Assembly (NCBI GenBank): GCA_039029395.1
Contig: JBCCGG010000003.1
Location: 62,001 to 126,000 of the forward strand
Length of the DNA: 64,000 bases
Direction of reading: 5' to 3'
DNA from: JBCCGG01 sp039029395
GTDB taxonomy: Bacteria; Pseudomonadota; Alphaproteobacteria; Kiloniellales; JAKSDN01
The position numbers were made by a program, and so were the translations under genes. The notes beneath the pieces are model-generated. The model was given only the letters and a program-made list of their open reading frames with translations. It was not told the origin of the DNA and ran no database searches. Positions 8,910 to 17,932 of the stretch are shown here, in pieces; position 1 is the first letter of the stretch; the number at the start of each line of letters is the position of its first letter.

Positions 8910-11135
8910 GTGCTGTTCAATCACAACATTCAGGCGGTCGTTGTGCGCTATGGCTTCCCGCTCCATTCGCGCCACAAGCTGGAGCTGCTGCAGCGCTACT
9001 TGACCCGCTTCGGCGACATCGACCTGGAAGACCTGCCGCCGGAGGAATTCGGCACCACCCTGGCGGTGCTGATCGGCCGAATGAGGCCAGAGCTTGACGT
9101 CTACCTGGTGACCGACCAATCGGTCGAGGAAATCGCCGGCAAGGTCTGCGGCAGCTGCCGCCGGGTCTTCTACAATCAAGAAGACTATATGGAGCTGCAC
9201 CTCAACATCCTGCGCGGCGTTAATTCCCGCTACAAAACGCCGTTCTTCACCGCCCTGCGCGCTTACAGCAAGCAGCCGACCGGCGTGTTCCACGCCATGC
9301 CGATCTCCCGCGGCAAGTCGATCAGCAAGTCCCATTGGATCCGCGATATGGGCGATTTCTACGGCATGAACATCTTTCTTGCCGAGACCTCGGCCACCTC
9401 GGGCGGGCTCGACTCGCTGCTCGACCCGACCGGGCCGATCAAGAAGGCCCAGGAAGCGGCGGCCCGGGCGTTCGGCGCGCGCTACACCTTCTTCGCCACC
9501 AACGGCACCTCGACCTGCAACAAGATCGTCGTGCAAGCCCTCGCGCGCCCGGGTGACATCGTGCTGGTCGACCGGGACTGCCACAAGTCCCACCACTACG
9601 GCATGGTTTTGAGCGGCGCCGAGGTGGTCTATCTGGAGTCTTACCCGCTCAGCCAGTACTCCATGTATGGCGCCGTGCCGCTGGCCGAGATCAAGCGTCA
9701 ACTCTTGGAGCTCAAGCGCGCCGGCAAGCTCGACCGGGTCAAGATGCTGCTGCTCACCAACTGCACCTTCGACGGCATCGTCTACAACGTGGAGCGGGTC
9801 GTCGAGGAGTGCTTGGCGATCAAGCCGGACCTGGTGTTTTTGTGGGACGAGGCCTGGTTCGGCTTCGCGCGCTTCGCGCCGACCTATCGTCAACGCACCG
9901 CCATGCACGTCGCCGAGGTGTTGCGTGCTCGCTACCGCAGCGCCGAGTATCGCCGGCGCTACGAGGCCTACAAGGCCGAGTTCGACACCCTAGACACGGA
10001 CGACAACGAGACCTGGATCAAGACCCGCCTGATGCCCGACCCGGACAAAGTGCGCATCCGGCTCTATTCCACGCAGTCGACCCACAAGACCCTGACCGCC
10101 CTGCGCCAAGGCTCGATGATCCACATTCACGACCAGGACTATCGCGCCAAGGTCGAGGCGACCTTCCACGAAGCCTATATGACCCACACCTCGACTTCGC
10201 CGAATTATCAGATCCTGGCCTCGCTCGACGTTGGCCGGCGCCAGGTCGAGCTAGAGGGCTTCGAGTTGGTGCAGAAGCAGGTCGAGATGGCCATGGTGCT
10301 GCGCGAGCGCATCATCACCCACCCGCTGATCAGCAAGTACTTCCGCGTTTTGACGGTGGGCGACATAGTGCCCGAGGAGTACCGGGAGTCGGGCATCCAG
10401 TCGTACTACGACAAGGACCACGGCTGGCAGGATATCTGGGAGGCCTGGAGCAACGACGAGTTCACGCTGGACGCCACGCGGATTACGCTCGAGGTCGGCA
10501 AGACCGGTCTGGACGGCAGCACCTTCAAGGAGCAGGTGCTGATGGACCGCTACGGCATTCAAATCAACAAGACCTCGCGCAACACCGTTTTGTTCATGAC
10601 CAACATCGGCACGACGCGCAGCTCGACCGCCTACCTGATCGAGGTGCTGGTCAAGATCGCCCAGTCGATCGAGGAGGAGATCGACGACTCCAGCCCGGCC
10701 GAGCATCGCATTCACACCGCGCGCGTCGCGGCGCTCACCGAGCAGCAACCGCCGCTGCCGGACTTCAGCCGCTTCCACGACGCCTTCAGGCGCGACCCGA
10801 GCGGCCAGACCGTGGAAGGCGACCTGCGCCGGGCCTACTTCCTGGCCTACGACGAAGAGGCTTGCGAGTACATCAGCCTGGAGAAGGGACCGCTTGATCA
10901 GATCCTGGCGAGCGGCCGCGAGGTGGTCTCCTCCAGCTTCGTGATCCCCTACCCGCCGGGCTTCCCGATTTTGGTGCCGGGCCAGGTGATCGACCAGCAG
11001 ATCATCGACTTCATGCGCGCGCTCGACGTCAAGGAGATCCATGGCTTCCGGCCCGAGCTTGGCCTGCGGGTCTTCACCGAAGAAGCGCTCGAGCGGCTCT
11101 TGAAGCCCGACAAGACCGAGCTCGCGGCCGAATAG
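8910..11135 (+). CDS. Catalytic fragment of Orn/Lys/Arg-family PLP decarboxylase (741 aa)
   Basis: Fold-type I PLP decarboxylases remove CO2 from ornithine, lysine or arginine to give putrescine, cadaverine or agmatine. Visible motifs are FFATNGTSTCNKIV (phosphate binding), DRDCHKSHHYG (His stacking on PLP), FLWDEAWFGFARF (Asp pairing with the pyridine nitrogen) and STQSTHKTLTALRQGSMIH, whose Lys (codon 10086-10088; residue 584 of the uninterrupted frame) forms the Schiff base. The C-terminal domain ends with PYPPGFPILVPGQVI. A GTG at 8910 is the first start in frame after the TAA; its ribosome binding site is poor, so translation would depend on reinitiation or readthrough. Which amino acid is used cannot be decided from sequence. 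Confidence 0.85.
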   Translation: MLFNHNIQAVVVRYGFPLHSRHKLELLQRYLTRFGDIDLEDLPPEEFGTTLAVLIGRMRPELDVYLVTDQSVEEIAGKVCGSCRRVFYNQEDYMELHLNILRGVNSRYKTPFFTALRAYSKQPTGVFHAMPISRGKSISKSHWIRDMGDFYGMNIFLAETSATSGGLDSLLDPTGPIKKAQEAAARAFGARYTFFATNGTSTCNKIVVQALARPGDIVLVDRDCHKSHHYGMVLSGAEVVYLESYPLSQYSMYGAVPLAEIKRQLLELKRAGKLDRVKMLLLTNCTFDGIVYNVERVVEECLAIKPDLVFLWDEAWFGFARFAPTYRQRTAMHVAEVLRARYRSAEYRRRYEAYKAEFDTLDTDDNETWIKTRLMPDPDKVRIRLYSTQSTHKTLTALRQGSMIHIHDQDYRAKVEATFHEAYMTHTSTSPNYQILASLDVGRRQVELEGFELVQKQVEMAMVLRERIITHPLISKYFRVLTVGDIVPEEYRESGIQSYYDKDHGWQDIWEAWSNDEFTLDATRITLEVGKTGLDGSTFKEQVLMDRYGIQINKTSRNTVLFMTNIGTTRSSTAYLIEVLVKIAQSIEEEIDDSSPAEHRIHTARVAALTEQQPPLPDFSRFHDAFRRDPSGQTVEGDLRRAYFLAYDEEACEYISLEKGPLDQILASGREVVSSSFVIPYPPGFPILVPGQVIDQQIIDFMRALDVKEIHGFRPELGLRVFTEEALERLLKPDKTELAAE

Positions 11136-11172
11136 ACTGTACTTGCGATCACGATTTTATCCGGGGGACGAC

Positions 11173-12648
11173 ATGGCCAAGGGATCAGGCAAGAAGAAGC
11201 TCAAAGGACTTTCCGATATCCGGCGCTTCTTCCATCGCAACGAGACGCCGATCTATTTCATCAGCGCGACCAACTTCAACCTGCTCGGGATCGACGAGTG
11301 GGTGCGGAACTTCAAGTACATCAACTACATCGACTGCTACGACGGTCGCCATCCCAATACCTTCATCCCCTCGCCTGCGCCGCACCCCGAGTTCGAATCG
11401 ATCGAGGACATCAACAACTACCTGCTCGAGCACAAAGAGGTGCTGGACTTCATCAAGGCGCGCGGCAAGGGCGGCAAGGCGGTCTTCCTGATGTTCGACC
11501 AGGCGACCGAAAAGGCGGCGCGCGCCGCCGGGCTCAAGGTCTGGTTCCCCAAGGCCAAGCTGCGCAACAGCCTGGACAACAAGATCGAGACCGTGCGCAT
11601 CGGCAACAAGGCCGGCGTGCCCAGCGTACCCAACATCCTGACCGAGTTGGAGAGCTACGAGCAGCTGCGCAAGGTTTCCAAGAAACTCGGCGAGCATTTG
11701 GTGCTGCAGAGCGCCTATGGCGACTCCGGCCACACCACTTTCTTTATCTCGAACGAGAGCGATTGGAAGCGCCACGCGGACGAGATCGTTGGCGAGGGCG
11801 AGATCAAGATCATGAAGCGGATCGACTGCCGCCAAGCGGCGATCGAAGCTTGCGCCACCAAGGCCGGCACCATCGTCGGCCCGCTCATGACCGAAATTGT
11901 CGGCTTCAAGGAGCTGACTCCATACAAGGGCGGCTGGGCCGGCAACGAGATTTTCGCCGAGGCCTTCACACCGAAGCTGCGCGCCCAAGCCCGGGAGCTG
12001 ACCTTCAAGTTCGGCGAGCAGCTGCGCAAGGAAGGCTATCGCGGTTACTTCGAGCTCGATTTCCTGATCGACAAGGATACCGAGGAGATGTGGCTGGGCG
12101 AGCTTAACCCGCGCATTACAGGCTGCAGCTCGATGACCAATCACGCCGCCTTCGCCCATGCCGATGCGCCGCTCTTCCTGTTCCATCTGCTCGAGTTCAG
12201 TGACGTCGACTTCGAGCTCGACGTGGCGGGTCTCAACAGCCGCTGGGCCGACCCGGACAACATCGACAGCTGGAGCCAGCTGGTGGTCAAGCACACGGAA
12301 GATTCGGTCGACCTTCTGACCGCCGCGCCGGAGAGCGGGATCTGGCGCTTGAACGGCGACGGCAGCGTCACCTTTGACCGCTTCGACTATCACCGGCGCG
12401 CGGTGCAGAGCGAGAACGAGGCTTTCTTCCTGCGCATCAGCGGACCGGGGGATTTTCGCTACGAGGGCGCCGATCTCGGCATATTGGTGACCCGCGGGCG
12501 GCTCATGACCAAGAACTTCAAGCTCAATCCCCGGGCCAAGGCCTGGATCGAGGGACTGCGCAAGCACTATCGGGCGCGCCCGCTCGGCAGTTTGCAGCAG
12601 ACCGCGCCGGTGCCGGCGATCCAGCCGGGCGCCTTCAAGATTCTCTAG
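11173..12648 (+). CDS. ATP-grasp ligase (biotin carboxylase-like) of the decarboxylase cassette
   Basis: The ATG at 11173 follows a GGGGGACGAC ribosome binding site. Of the 491 residues, about 130-340 form an ATP-grasp domain: KIETVRIGNKAGVPSVPNI, nucleotide loop LVLQSAYGDSGHTTFF (177-192) and metal-binding GELNPRITGCSS (309-320). The N-terminal domain (YFISATNFNLLGIDEWVRNF) is a pre-ATP-grasp fold. There is no biotin carboxylase C-terminal half and no biotinyl domain, so it is more likely a carboxylate-amine ligase than a carboxylase. It lies 37 bases after the decarboxylase and 15 before an Ntn-type acyltransferase, so the three are probably one operon. The expected logic is decarboxylation to an amine followed by ATP-dependent amide formation (inference). 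Confidence 0.85.
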   Translation: MAKGSGKKKLKGLSDIRRFFHRNETPIYFISATNFNLLGIDEWVRNFKYINYIDCYDGRHPNTFIPSPAPHPEFESIEDINNYLLEHKEVLDFIKARGKGGKAVFLMFDQATEKAARAAGLKVWFPKAKLRNSLDNKIETVRIGNKAGVPSVPNILTELESYEQLRKVSKKLGEHLVLQSAYGDSGHTTFFISNESDWKRHADEIVGEGEIKIMKRIDCRQAAIEACATKAGTIVGPLMTEIVGFKELTPYKGGWAGNEIFAEAFTPKLRAQARELTFKFGEQLRKEGYRGYFELDFLIDKDTEEMWLGELNPRITGCSSMTNHAAFAHADAPLFLFHLLEFSDVDFELDVAGLNSRWADPDNIDSWSQLVVKHTEDSVDLLTAAPESGIWRLNGDGSVTFDRFDYHRRAVQSENEAFFLRISGPGDFRYEGADLGILVTRGRLMTKNFKLNPRAKAWIEGLRKHYRARPLGSLQQTAPVPAIQPGAFKIL

Positions 12649-12663
12649 GATCGGGACCGCTCC

Positions 12664-13659
12664 ATGGAGATGCTCTTCCGCTCGGTCGCCGAGGACGCCC
12701 CGGGACCAAAGTGGAAGGCGCTGTTCGACGACGGTTGGCCGGCCTATCGGCAGTGGTTCCTTTCGGAGGGCATCGAGGAGCGGGCGACCTACGCTCACGG
12801 CCGGGCCAAGCTGAAGCGCTACATGCCCGAGCTGCTGCCGACCTACGAGCGCTTGTGCGAGCTTTCCGGCGGGCTCGACCTGCAGGCCCGCTTCCTGGCG
12901 CTCTACCGGCCACCGGCTTATCTCACCGGCTGCAGCCAGGTGGTCTGGCCCGGCGATGAGCCGGTGCTGATTCGCAACTACGACTACAGCCCGACCCTCT
13001 GCGAGGGCCTGGTGCTCCTGAGCCGCTGGAACGGCAAGGCCGTGCTCGCCATGGTCGACTGCCTGTGGGGCGTGCTGGACGGGGTCAACGAAGACGGCCT
13101 GGCGATCAGTCTAACCTTCGGCGGCCGCAAGGTGGTGGGCGACGGCTTCGGCATCCCGGTGGTGCTGCGCTACATTCTGGAGTTCTGCTCGACCGCCGAA
13201 GAGGCCGCCGAAGTCATGAGCCGGGTGCCCGTGCACATGGCCTATAATGTCACCGCGGTCGACCGAAAGGGACGCTTCATCACCGCCTTCGCCGCGCCCG
13301 ACCGCAAGACCCGGGTGCGCGAATTGCCGATCGCCGCCAACCACCAGGGCAACATCGACTGGCACAGCTACGCCCGGGCGACCGCGACCCTCGAGCGAGA
13401 GCGCTTCCTCTATTTTCGGCTGCGCGAGCAGGGCATGACGCTCGATCGGATGCTCGCCTGCTTTCACCGCACGCCGCTTTACACCACAGCTTTCGTCAAG
13501 GGCTTCGGCACGCTCTACACCGCGGCCTACTGGCCCCAGCGCGGCGAGGCGCGCTTCCTGTGGCCGAATGGCAGCTGGGGGCTATCGATCGAAAGCTTCG
13601 AGGAAGGCCAGCGCCTGCAAAGCTTTCGCCCCGAGGCCTTGGCTTCGTCGGCCGGTTAA
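12664..13659 (+). CDS. C45-like Ntn-hydrolase / acyltransferase
   Basis: This 331-residue protein resembles the acyl-CoA:6-aminopenicillanate acyltransferase (C45) family, Ntn enzymes that make or break amide bonds and often self-cleave before a nucleophilic Cys. The expected nucleophile is Cys90 in YLTGCSQVVW, followed by the family signature LIRNYDYSP (102-110) and a Ntn-like core (AMVDCLWGVLDGVNEDGLAI, FGIPVVLRYILEFCST). It is the last gene of the cassette after the ATP-grasp ligase, with a 15-base gap. Its 3' end overlaps the stop of the opposite-strand GT87 gene in a shared TTAA. Possible roles are acylation of an amine made upstream, or hydrolysis of the ligase product; sequence alone does not decide. 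Confidence 0.8.
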   Translation: MEMLFRSVAEDAPGPKWKALFDDGWPAYRQWFLSEGIEERATYAHGRAKLKRYMPELLPTYERLCELSGGLDLQARFLALYRPPAYLTGCSQVVWPGDEPVLIRNYDYSPTLCEGLVLLSRWNGKAVLAMVDCLWGVLDGVNEDGLAISLTFGGRKVVGDGFGIPVVLRYILEFCSTAEEAAEVMSRVPVHMAYNVTAVDRKGRFITAFAAPDRKTRVRELPIAANHQGNIDWHSYARATATLERERFLYFRLREQGMTLDRMLACFHRTPLYTTAFVKGFGTLYTAAYWPQRGEARFLWPNGSWGLSIESFEEGQRLQSFRPEALASSAG

Positions 13660-14891
13660 GCCGCACGCCGCATGCGCATGAGCACGAAGCCAAAGAAAAT
13701 CAGGTGCGCCAGGGCGGCCAGAGGTATGCCCCGCGCGGCCGCCAGGTTGCCGAAGAAAGGCATCATCCAAACCGTGGCGAGGCAGAGTATCTCATAGGGC
13801 ATAAAGCCATCGCGCAGGGCCAGGCGCGCCACCAGCACGATAGCGACCGCCATGAACGGCAGGTCGTAGAGGAAGCCGAAGGGCGTCGCCAGGCTAACCC
13901 CGATGAGCAGCAGCGCCAGGCGCAGGTCGCCGTCGGTCGGCCGCCGCCAAGCCCACCAAACCGCCAGCGCAACGCCGAGCGAGACAGCGATCTGAAGGCC
14001 GGCGGCCAGCGCCTTGGGCACTCCCAGGATTTGCCCGGCCATGAGCACCGTCGCTGAATAGTCCAGAAAGGCGCCCGCCGCCTGGTCCTGCACCTGGGCC
14101 TGGAATCCGACCAGAAAGTCCAAGTAAGCCTGCCAGATTCCGGCGCCGAACAGCACGACCGTCACGGCGATTAACAGGCCGGTCACCGTGGCGGCAGAGG
14201 CGATTGCTAACCACCGCCGCTCGGCAAGGCACACCAGAGGCACCAGAAGCCCCAGATGGGGCTTGACCGTTAGCAGCCCGAACAGGCCGCCGGCCACGGC
14301 CTGGCGCCGGGACAGCAAAGCCAATCCGCCGATCAAGAGTGCCGAGGTCAAGCAGCCGTTCTGGCCGCCGGAAAAGTTTAGGATCGTCACCGGCGCGACG
14401 ACCGCAGCCAGAATTTCGAAGGGCCGCAAGCCCGCCGTCCTGAGCGCGAGCACGAACAGGGCCAGAGTCACCAATTGCCAAACGATCAGCGCAACGGGAT
14501 AGGTTAAGCCGCCGAAGGGCCAAATGATGAGCAGGTAGGTCGGCGGGTAGTTGAAGGGGTGCAAGCCCTCCTGGCCGGCGCCGAGCGACATCTGGAAGGC
14601 CTTCAGGATCGCGCCGTCATAGAGCTCCCACGGCGCGCCGCCCTCCCACAGCAGGCGAGCGCTGGAGTAGAAGGCGAAGAAATCCGCCAAATCCGAGCGG
14701 CCCAGGTTGCGCGATTCGAAATCCAGGCCGCTGTAGTACATCGAGGCGTGAATCACGAAGTAGACGGCCGAAAGCATCACGACGGCAAAGCAGAACAGGT
14801 GGCTCGGCCGCTCCAACAGGCCACGTGGGCCGGCGCCCGGCGTCGTAGGTTTGTCTTCGGGTACGGCGCGTGGATCGGCGCTATAGAACAT
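13656..14891 (-). CDS. GT87 (DUF2029) polytopic glycosyltransferase
   Basis: The 411-residue protein has about ten hydrophobic segments and the features of GT-C family 87: an acidic site after the first helix (RSDLADFFAFYSSARLLWEG), a PFNYPPTYLLIIWPFG loop, the short conserved GGQNG and KPHLGLL. Known GT87 enzymes such as the mycobacterial alpha-mannosyltransferases use polyprenyl-phosphate sugars on the outer face of the inner membrane. That fits the divergently transcribed GT2-GtrA gene nearby, which would make and perhaps flip such a donor (inference). Start is ATG at 14889-14891, 63 bases from the methyltransferase start on the other strand, so promoters must be very compact. Confidence 0.85.
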   Translation of the reverse strand: MFYSADPRAVPEDKPTTPGAGPRGLLERPSHLFCFAVVMLSAVYFVIHASMYYSGLDFESRNLGRSDLADFFAFYSSARLLWEGGAPWELYDGAILKAFQMSLGAGQEGLHPFNYPPTYLLIIWPFGGLTYPVALIVWQLVTLALFVLALRTAGLRPFEILAAVVAPVTILNFSGGQNGCLTSALLIGGLALLSRRQAVAGGLFGLLTVKPHLGLLVPLVCLAERRWLAIASAATVTGLLIAVTVVLFGAGIWQAYLDFLVGFQAQVQDQAAGAFLDYSATVLMAGQILGVPKALAAGLQIAVSLGVALAVWWAWRRPTDGDLRLALLLIGVSLATPFGFLYDLPFMAVAIVLVARLALRDGFMPYEILCLATVWMMPFFGNLAAARGIPLAALAHLIFFGFVLMRMRRAA

Positions 14892-14954
14892 TTCTTAACC
14901 GTGCCGCTGGAAAATCGCACCAGGAACCGACGAGACCCCGGGCCTGGGAGCGCG

Positions 14955-15671
14955 ATGACCGTTAACTTCGATTACGACGCTATACCGATCGGATACTACG
15001 ATTCGGTTTACCGCCGGGCGACCGGCGTGCAGAGCAAGTGGCATCATCTGAAGTTCGCCGCTTTCAGGCGCGCGATGGCCGGCGCGCGCGACCATCTGGA
15101 CATCGGCTGCGGGCCCGGCACCTTCATCGCCACTCTCGAGGGCGGCATACGCTCGCGCGGCATCGATATCGCCCAGCCCCAGATCGACTTCGCCCGCAGC
15201 CACTACGCCGGCGGGGAACGCAGCTTCGAGGTGGCGGGCGATCTGCCCCTGCCCTACGAGGACGACAGCTTCGACGCGATCACGATCATCGAGCTGATCG
15301 AGCATTTGCCGGCCGAGCAGAACCAAGCGCTGATCGCAGAGGCTCTGCGAGTCCTACGGCCGGACGGCAAGCTCCTGGTCTCGACGCCCAACTACGGCAG
15401 CTGCTGGCCGATCATCGAGGCCCTGGTCAATCGCCTTGGGCCGACCTCCTACGAAGACCAGCACATCACCCATTACCGGCGCGCGAGCCTTCATCGGCTG
15501 CTCGAGGCAGCCGGCGGCCGGGCGGTCTCTGTGCGCCCCTACATGGGCCTGGCCGCCTTCACCGCGCCCTTCGGCTGGCGTTTCGCCGACGCGGTCGCCG
15601 AATTCGAGACACCCTGGCTCGAGGGTCTCTATGGCCTGCTGCTTTTCGCCGAAGCGAGGAAGCGCCCGTGA
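14955..15671 (+). CDS. Class I SAM-dependent methyltransferase
   Basis: The 238-residue protein contains motif I HLDIGCGPGTFIATLEGG, the acidic ribose-binding GIDIAQPQIDFAR, and post-I/II motifs DSFDAITIIELIEHLPAEQ and LRVLRPDGKLLVSTPNYG, typical of Methyltransf_11/23-type enzymes that act on small molecules or sugars. GGGAG lies 6 bases before the chosen ATG. Its TGA overlaps the GTG start of the glycosyltransferase by four bases (GTGA), indicating translational coupling. The likely substrate is therefore a lipid-linked sugar or sugar nucleotide (inference). Confidence 0.88.
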   Translation: MTVNFDYDAIPIGYYDSVYRRATGVQSKWHHLKFAAFRRAMAGARDHLDIGCGPGTFIATLEGGIRSRGIDIAQPQIDFARSHYAGGERSFEVAGDLPLPYEDDSFDAITIIELIEHLPAEQNQALIAEALRVLRPDGKLLVSTPNYGSCWPIIEALVNRLGPTSYEDQHITHYRRASLHRLLEAAGGRAVSVRPYMGLAAFTAPFGWRFADAVAEFETPWLEGLYGLLLFAEARKRP

Positions 15672-16846
15672 TCCCCGAGCTCTCCATCATCGTGCCAACC
15701 CTCAACGAGGCGCCCAACATCGAGGAGCTGGTGCGCCGTCTCGACGATTGCCTGGCCGGTGTCGACTGGGAGGTGGTCTTCGTCGACGACGATTCCACGG
15801 ACGGCACCCTTGACGTGCTGCAAAGCCTGGCCCGGCGCGACCCCAGGGTGCGCTATCTGCACCGGGTTGGCCGCGCCGGTCTCTCCTCCGCCTGCTTGGA
15901 GGGCTTCGGCTCGAGCTGCGCACCCTACATGGCGGTGATGGACGCTGATTTGCAGCACGACGAACGCCTCCTGCCCGAAATGCTGGCGTCCTTGCGCCGA
16001 AACGAGGCCGATCTGGTGGTCGGCAGCCGCTATACGGGCGACGGCGGCGTCGGCGACTGGTCGGCCCTGCGCGCACGGATGAGCCGCCTGGCGACCGACC
16101 TTGCCCGGCTTGTGCTGCGGGTGCCGTTGACCGACCCGATGAGTGGATTTTTTATGATCAAGCGCGAGCTCTACCAGCGCTGCCTGCACAGAGTCTCAGG
16201 AAAAGGCTTCAAGATCCTGCTGGATCTGGTCACCTCGGTGGCCGGGGCGGTCCGGGTCAAGGAGCTGCCCTTCGAGTTCCGTCAGCGCCACGCCGGCCAT
16301 AGCAAGCTCGACACCCTAGTGATCTACGAATACTTCCTGGTCATCGCCGACAAGCTGATCGGGCGCTACATCCCGGTCAATTTCGTAATCTTCAGCGCAG
16401 TCGGCTGTCTGGGCGCCGTGCTCCACCTGGCTATACTGGGCATGCTTTTGAAGGGATCTGGCGTCCAATTCCTCTATGCCCAGGCCGCCGCCACGGTCTT
16501 TGCCATGACCGCGAACTTCCTGCTCAACAACGCCTTCACCTACCGCGCCATGCGGCTCAAGGGAATGGCCGTGCTGAGCGGCCTGTTCCTGTTCTACTCG
16601 GTCTGCGCGATCGGCGCCTTCGCGAACATCCGCACCGCCGAATATCTCTACGAGCTGAGCGTGCCCTGGTGGGGCGCCGGCCTGATCGGCGCCGTCATCG
16701 GGGCGGTGTGGAACTACGCGGTATCGTCGATCGTGGTCTGGACCCGGCGCGCCGACCATAAGGCCGAGAGCGCCAAGATCACAGCCGTCGAAGATCAGGC
16801 GGCCCCGCCCCAGCAGGCACAAATCGCCGAAAGCGCTGGCCGCTAG
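15668..16846 (+). CDS. Polyprenol-phosphate mannosyltransferase (GT2)-GtrA fusion
   Basis: Residues 1-230 are a GT2 domain of the dolichol/polyprenol-phosphate mannose synthase type: IIVPTLNEAPNIEELV, VVFVDDDSTDGTLDVL, YMAVMDADLQHDE (the metal-binding DxD) and DPMSGFFMIKR. Residues 250-365 form a GtrA domain with four transmembrane segments (VNFVIFSAVGCLGAVLHLAI, NFLLNNAFTYR, IGAVWNYAVSSIVVW). GtrA proteins are known to help flip polyprenyl-phosphate sugars. The fusion suggests synthesis and translocation of one lipid-linked sugar by one protein, feeding the GT87 transferase divergently encoded at 13656-14891. The GTG start at 15668 overlaps the methyltransferase stop. Confidence 0.92.
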   Translation: MIPELSIIVPTLNEAPNIEELVRRLDDCLAGVDWEVVFVDDDSTDGTLDVLQSLARRDPRVRYLHRVGRAGLSSACLEGFGSSCAPYMAVMDADLQHDERLLPEMLASLRRNEADLVVGSRYTGDGGVGDWSALRARMSRLATDLARLVLRVPLTDPMSGFFMIKRELYQRCLHRVSGKGFKILLDLVTSVAGAVRVKELPFEFRQRHAGHSKLDTLVIYEYFLVIADKLIGRYIPVNFVIFSAVGCLGAVLHLAILGMLLKGSGVQFLYAQAAATVFAMTANFLLNNAFTYRAMRLKGMAVLSGLFLFYSVCAIGAFANIRTAEYLYELSVPWWGAGLIGAVIGAVWNYAVSSIVVWTRRADHKAESAKITAVEDQAAPPQQAQIAESAGR

Positions 16847-16999
16847 AGCGCCTCAAGCGCGCCGTTGGCGAAGAGGTCAAAGTTCTTGCCGGCGCCGATC
16901 AAACCTGCCGGAGTTTGAATCGAAGAAATTTTTTAGCCCTGTGATACAAATCGGAAAAGCTGATACCATTTGCGCCCCTTAATGGAGCGCCTACCGCCC

Positions 17000-17917
17000 A
17001 TGACCAGGTTCTCTCTCAAGCAGCTGCGCTACTTCGTCGCCGCCGGCCAAACCCAGAGCGTGACCCGGGCGGCCGAACAGACCTTCGTCTCCCAACCGTC
17101 GATCAGCGCGGCGATCGCCCACCTAGAGGCGGTGTTCGGCGTGCAGCTGTTCATTCGCCACCACGCCCAAGGGCTCTCCCTTACGCCGGCCGGGCGGCGC
17201 CTCATGGCCCAAGCCGCCCAACTGCTCAAGCAGGCCGAGAATCTGCACCAGTATGCCATCGATCTGGGTCAGACGCTGTCCGGCCGGCTCGACGTGGGTT
17301 GCTTTCTGACCCTCGCGCCGATCCTCATGCCGAGCCTCATCAAGGGCTTCAAGCTGGACAACCCGGACCTTGAGATCAACTGCCGGGAGGGCGACCACGA
17401 GCAACTCCTGGCCGGCTTGCGCGACGGCGCCTACGAGCTCGCCTTCGTCTACGATCTGGAGGGCGGCGAGGAGGTCACCTTTCTGCCGCTCGCCGAGATC
17501 CCGCCCCATGCCATTCTGCCGGCCGACCACCGCCTGGCCAAACGCAAGCGGATCAAGCTGAACGACCTGATCGAGGAGCCCCTGGTGCTGCTCGACCTGC
17601 CCCACAGCCGGGACTACTTCGCGCGCATTTTCCGCGACCTCAAGCTGACCCCGCGGATTGCTCACCGAACGCCCTCGCCCAACATGGTGCGCAGCCTGGT
17701 TGCCAACGGCTTCGGCTACGCCCTGCTCAACGTGCGCCCGACTTTCGACCGGGCGATGGACGGCAAGGCCTTCGCCGCGGTCGCGCTGTCGGACGATCTG
17801 CCGCCCCTACGCATGGGGATCGCACAGGCCCAGGGCCTGCAACTCACCAAGGCGGCCGAGACCTTTGCCCAATTCGCCCGGGCGCATGCCCAAAAAGGCG
17901 GCCTGGAGCTCGGCTAA
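17000..17917 (+). CDS. LysR-family transcriptional regulator
   Basis: The N-terminal winged helix-turn-helix is clear (SLKQLRYFVAAGQTQSVTRA, then QPSISAAIAHLEAVFGVQLF), followed by a periplasmic-binding-like effector domain (residues 90-300, starting SGRLDVGCFLTLAPILMPSL). I chose the ATG at 17000 as giving the standard LysR N-terminus, with GGAG 12 bases upstream; ATG 16982 and TTG 16970 are also in frame. Its 305-residue length is normal. It is on the same strand as and 180 bases upstream of the polyamine importer, which is a plausible target, but there is no divergent partner to make the usual case. Confidence 0.9.
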   Translation: MTRFSLKQLRYFVAAGQTQSVTRAAEQTFVSQPSISAAIAHLEAVFGVQLFIRHHAQGLSLTPAGRRLMAQAAQLLKQAENLHQYAIDLGQTLSGRLDVGCFLTLAPILMPSLIKGFKLDNPDLEINCREGDHEQLLAGLRDGAYELAFVYDLEGGEEVTFLPLAEIPPHAILPADHRLAKRKRIKLNDLIEEPLVLLDLPHSRDYFARIFRDLKLTPRIAHRTPSPNMVRSLVANGFGYALLNVRPTFDRAMDGKAFAAVALSDDLPPLRMGIAQAQGLQLTKAAETFAQFARAHAQKGGLELG

Positions 17918-17932
17918 GCGGCCCGCGCCGTT

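Larger units (their letters stand above)
8337..11135 (+). pseudogene. Orn/Lys/Arg-type PLP decarboxylase reading frame interrupted by one in-frame TAA
   Basis: From the ATG at 8337 (strong GGGGAGGG site 6 bases upstream) to the stop at 11133-11135 there is one continuous reading frame of 933 codons broken only by TAA at 8892-8894, codon 186. The text on both sides reads through without frame change: ESVVVNSL, stop, DGLIGVLFNHNIQAVVVRYGF, exactly as a receiver-like wing domain of this family would continue. Related large decarboxylases, as I remember them, carry an acidic residue here, and GAA to TAA is one substitution. It may be a recent nonsense mutation, a base-calling error, or two separately translated subunits. 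All downstream catalytic motifs are intact, which argues against long-standing decay. Confidence 0.8.

Noticed and set aside
8382..9908. Long minus-strand reading frame (508 codons) opposite the decarboxylase
   Set aside because: It is the antisense shadow of a GC-rich gene with clear PLP motifs; its translation is low in complexity and matches no family.
11185..12798. Minus-strand frame of 537 codons opposite the ATP-grasp gene
   Set aside because: The plus strand encodes an intact ATP-grasp protein with start signal; the antisense product is rich in Leu/Glu/Val repeats typical of shadow frames.
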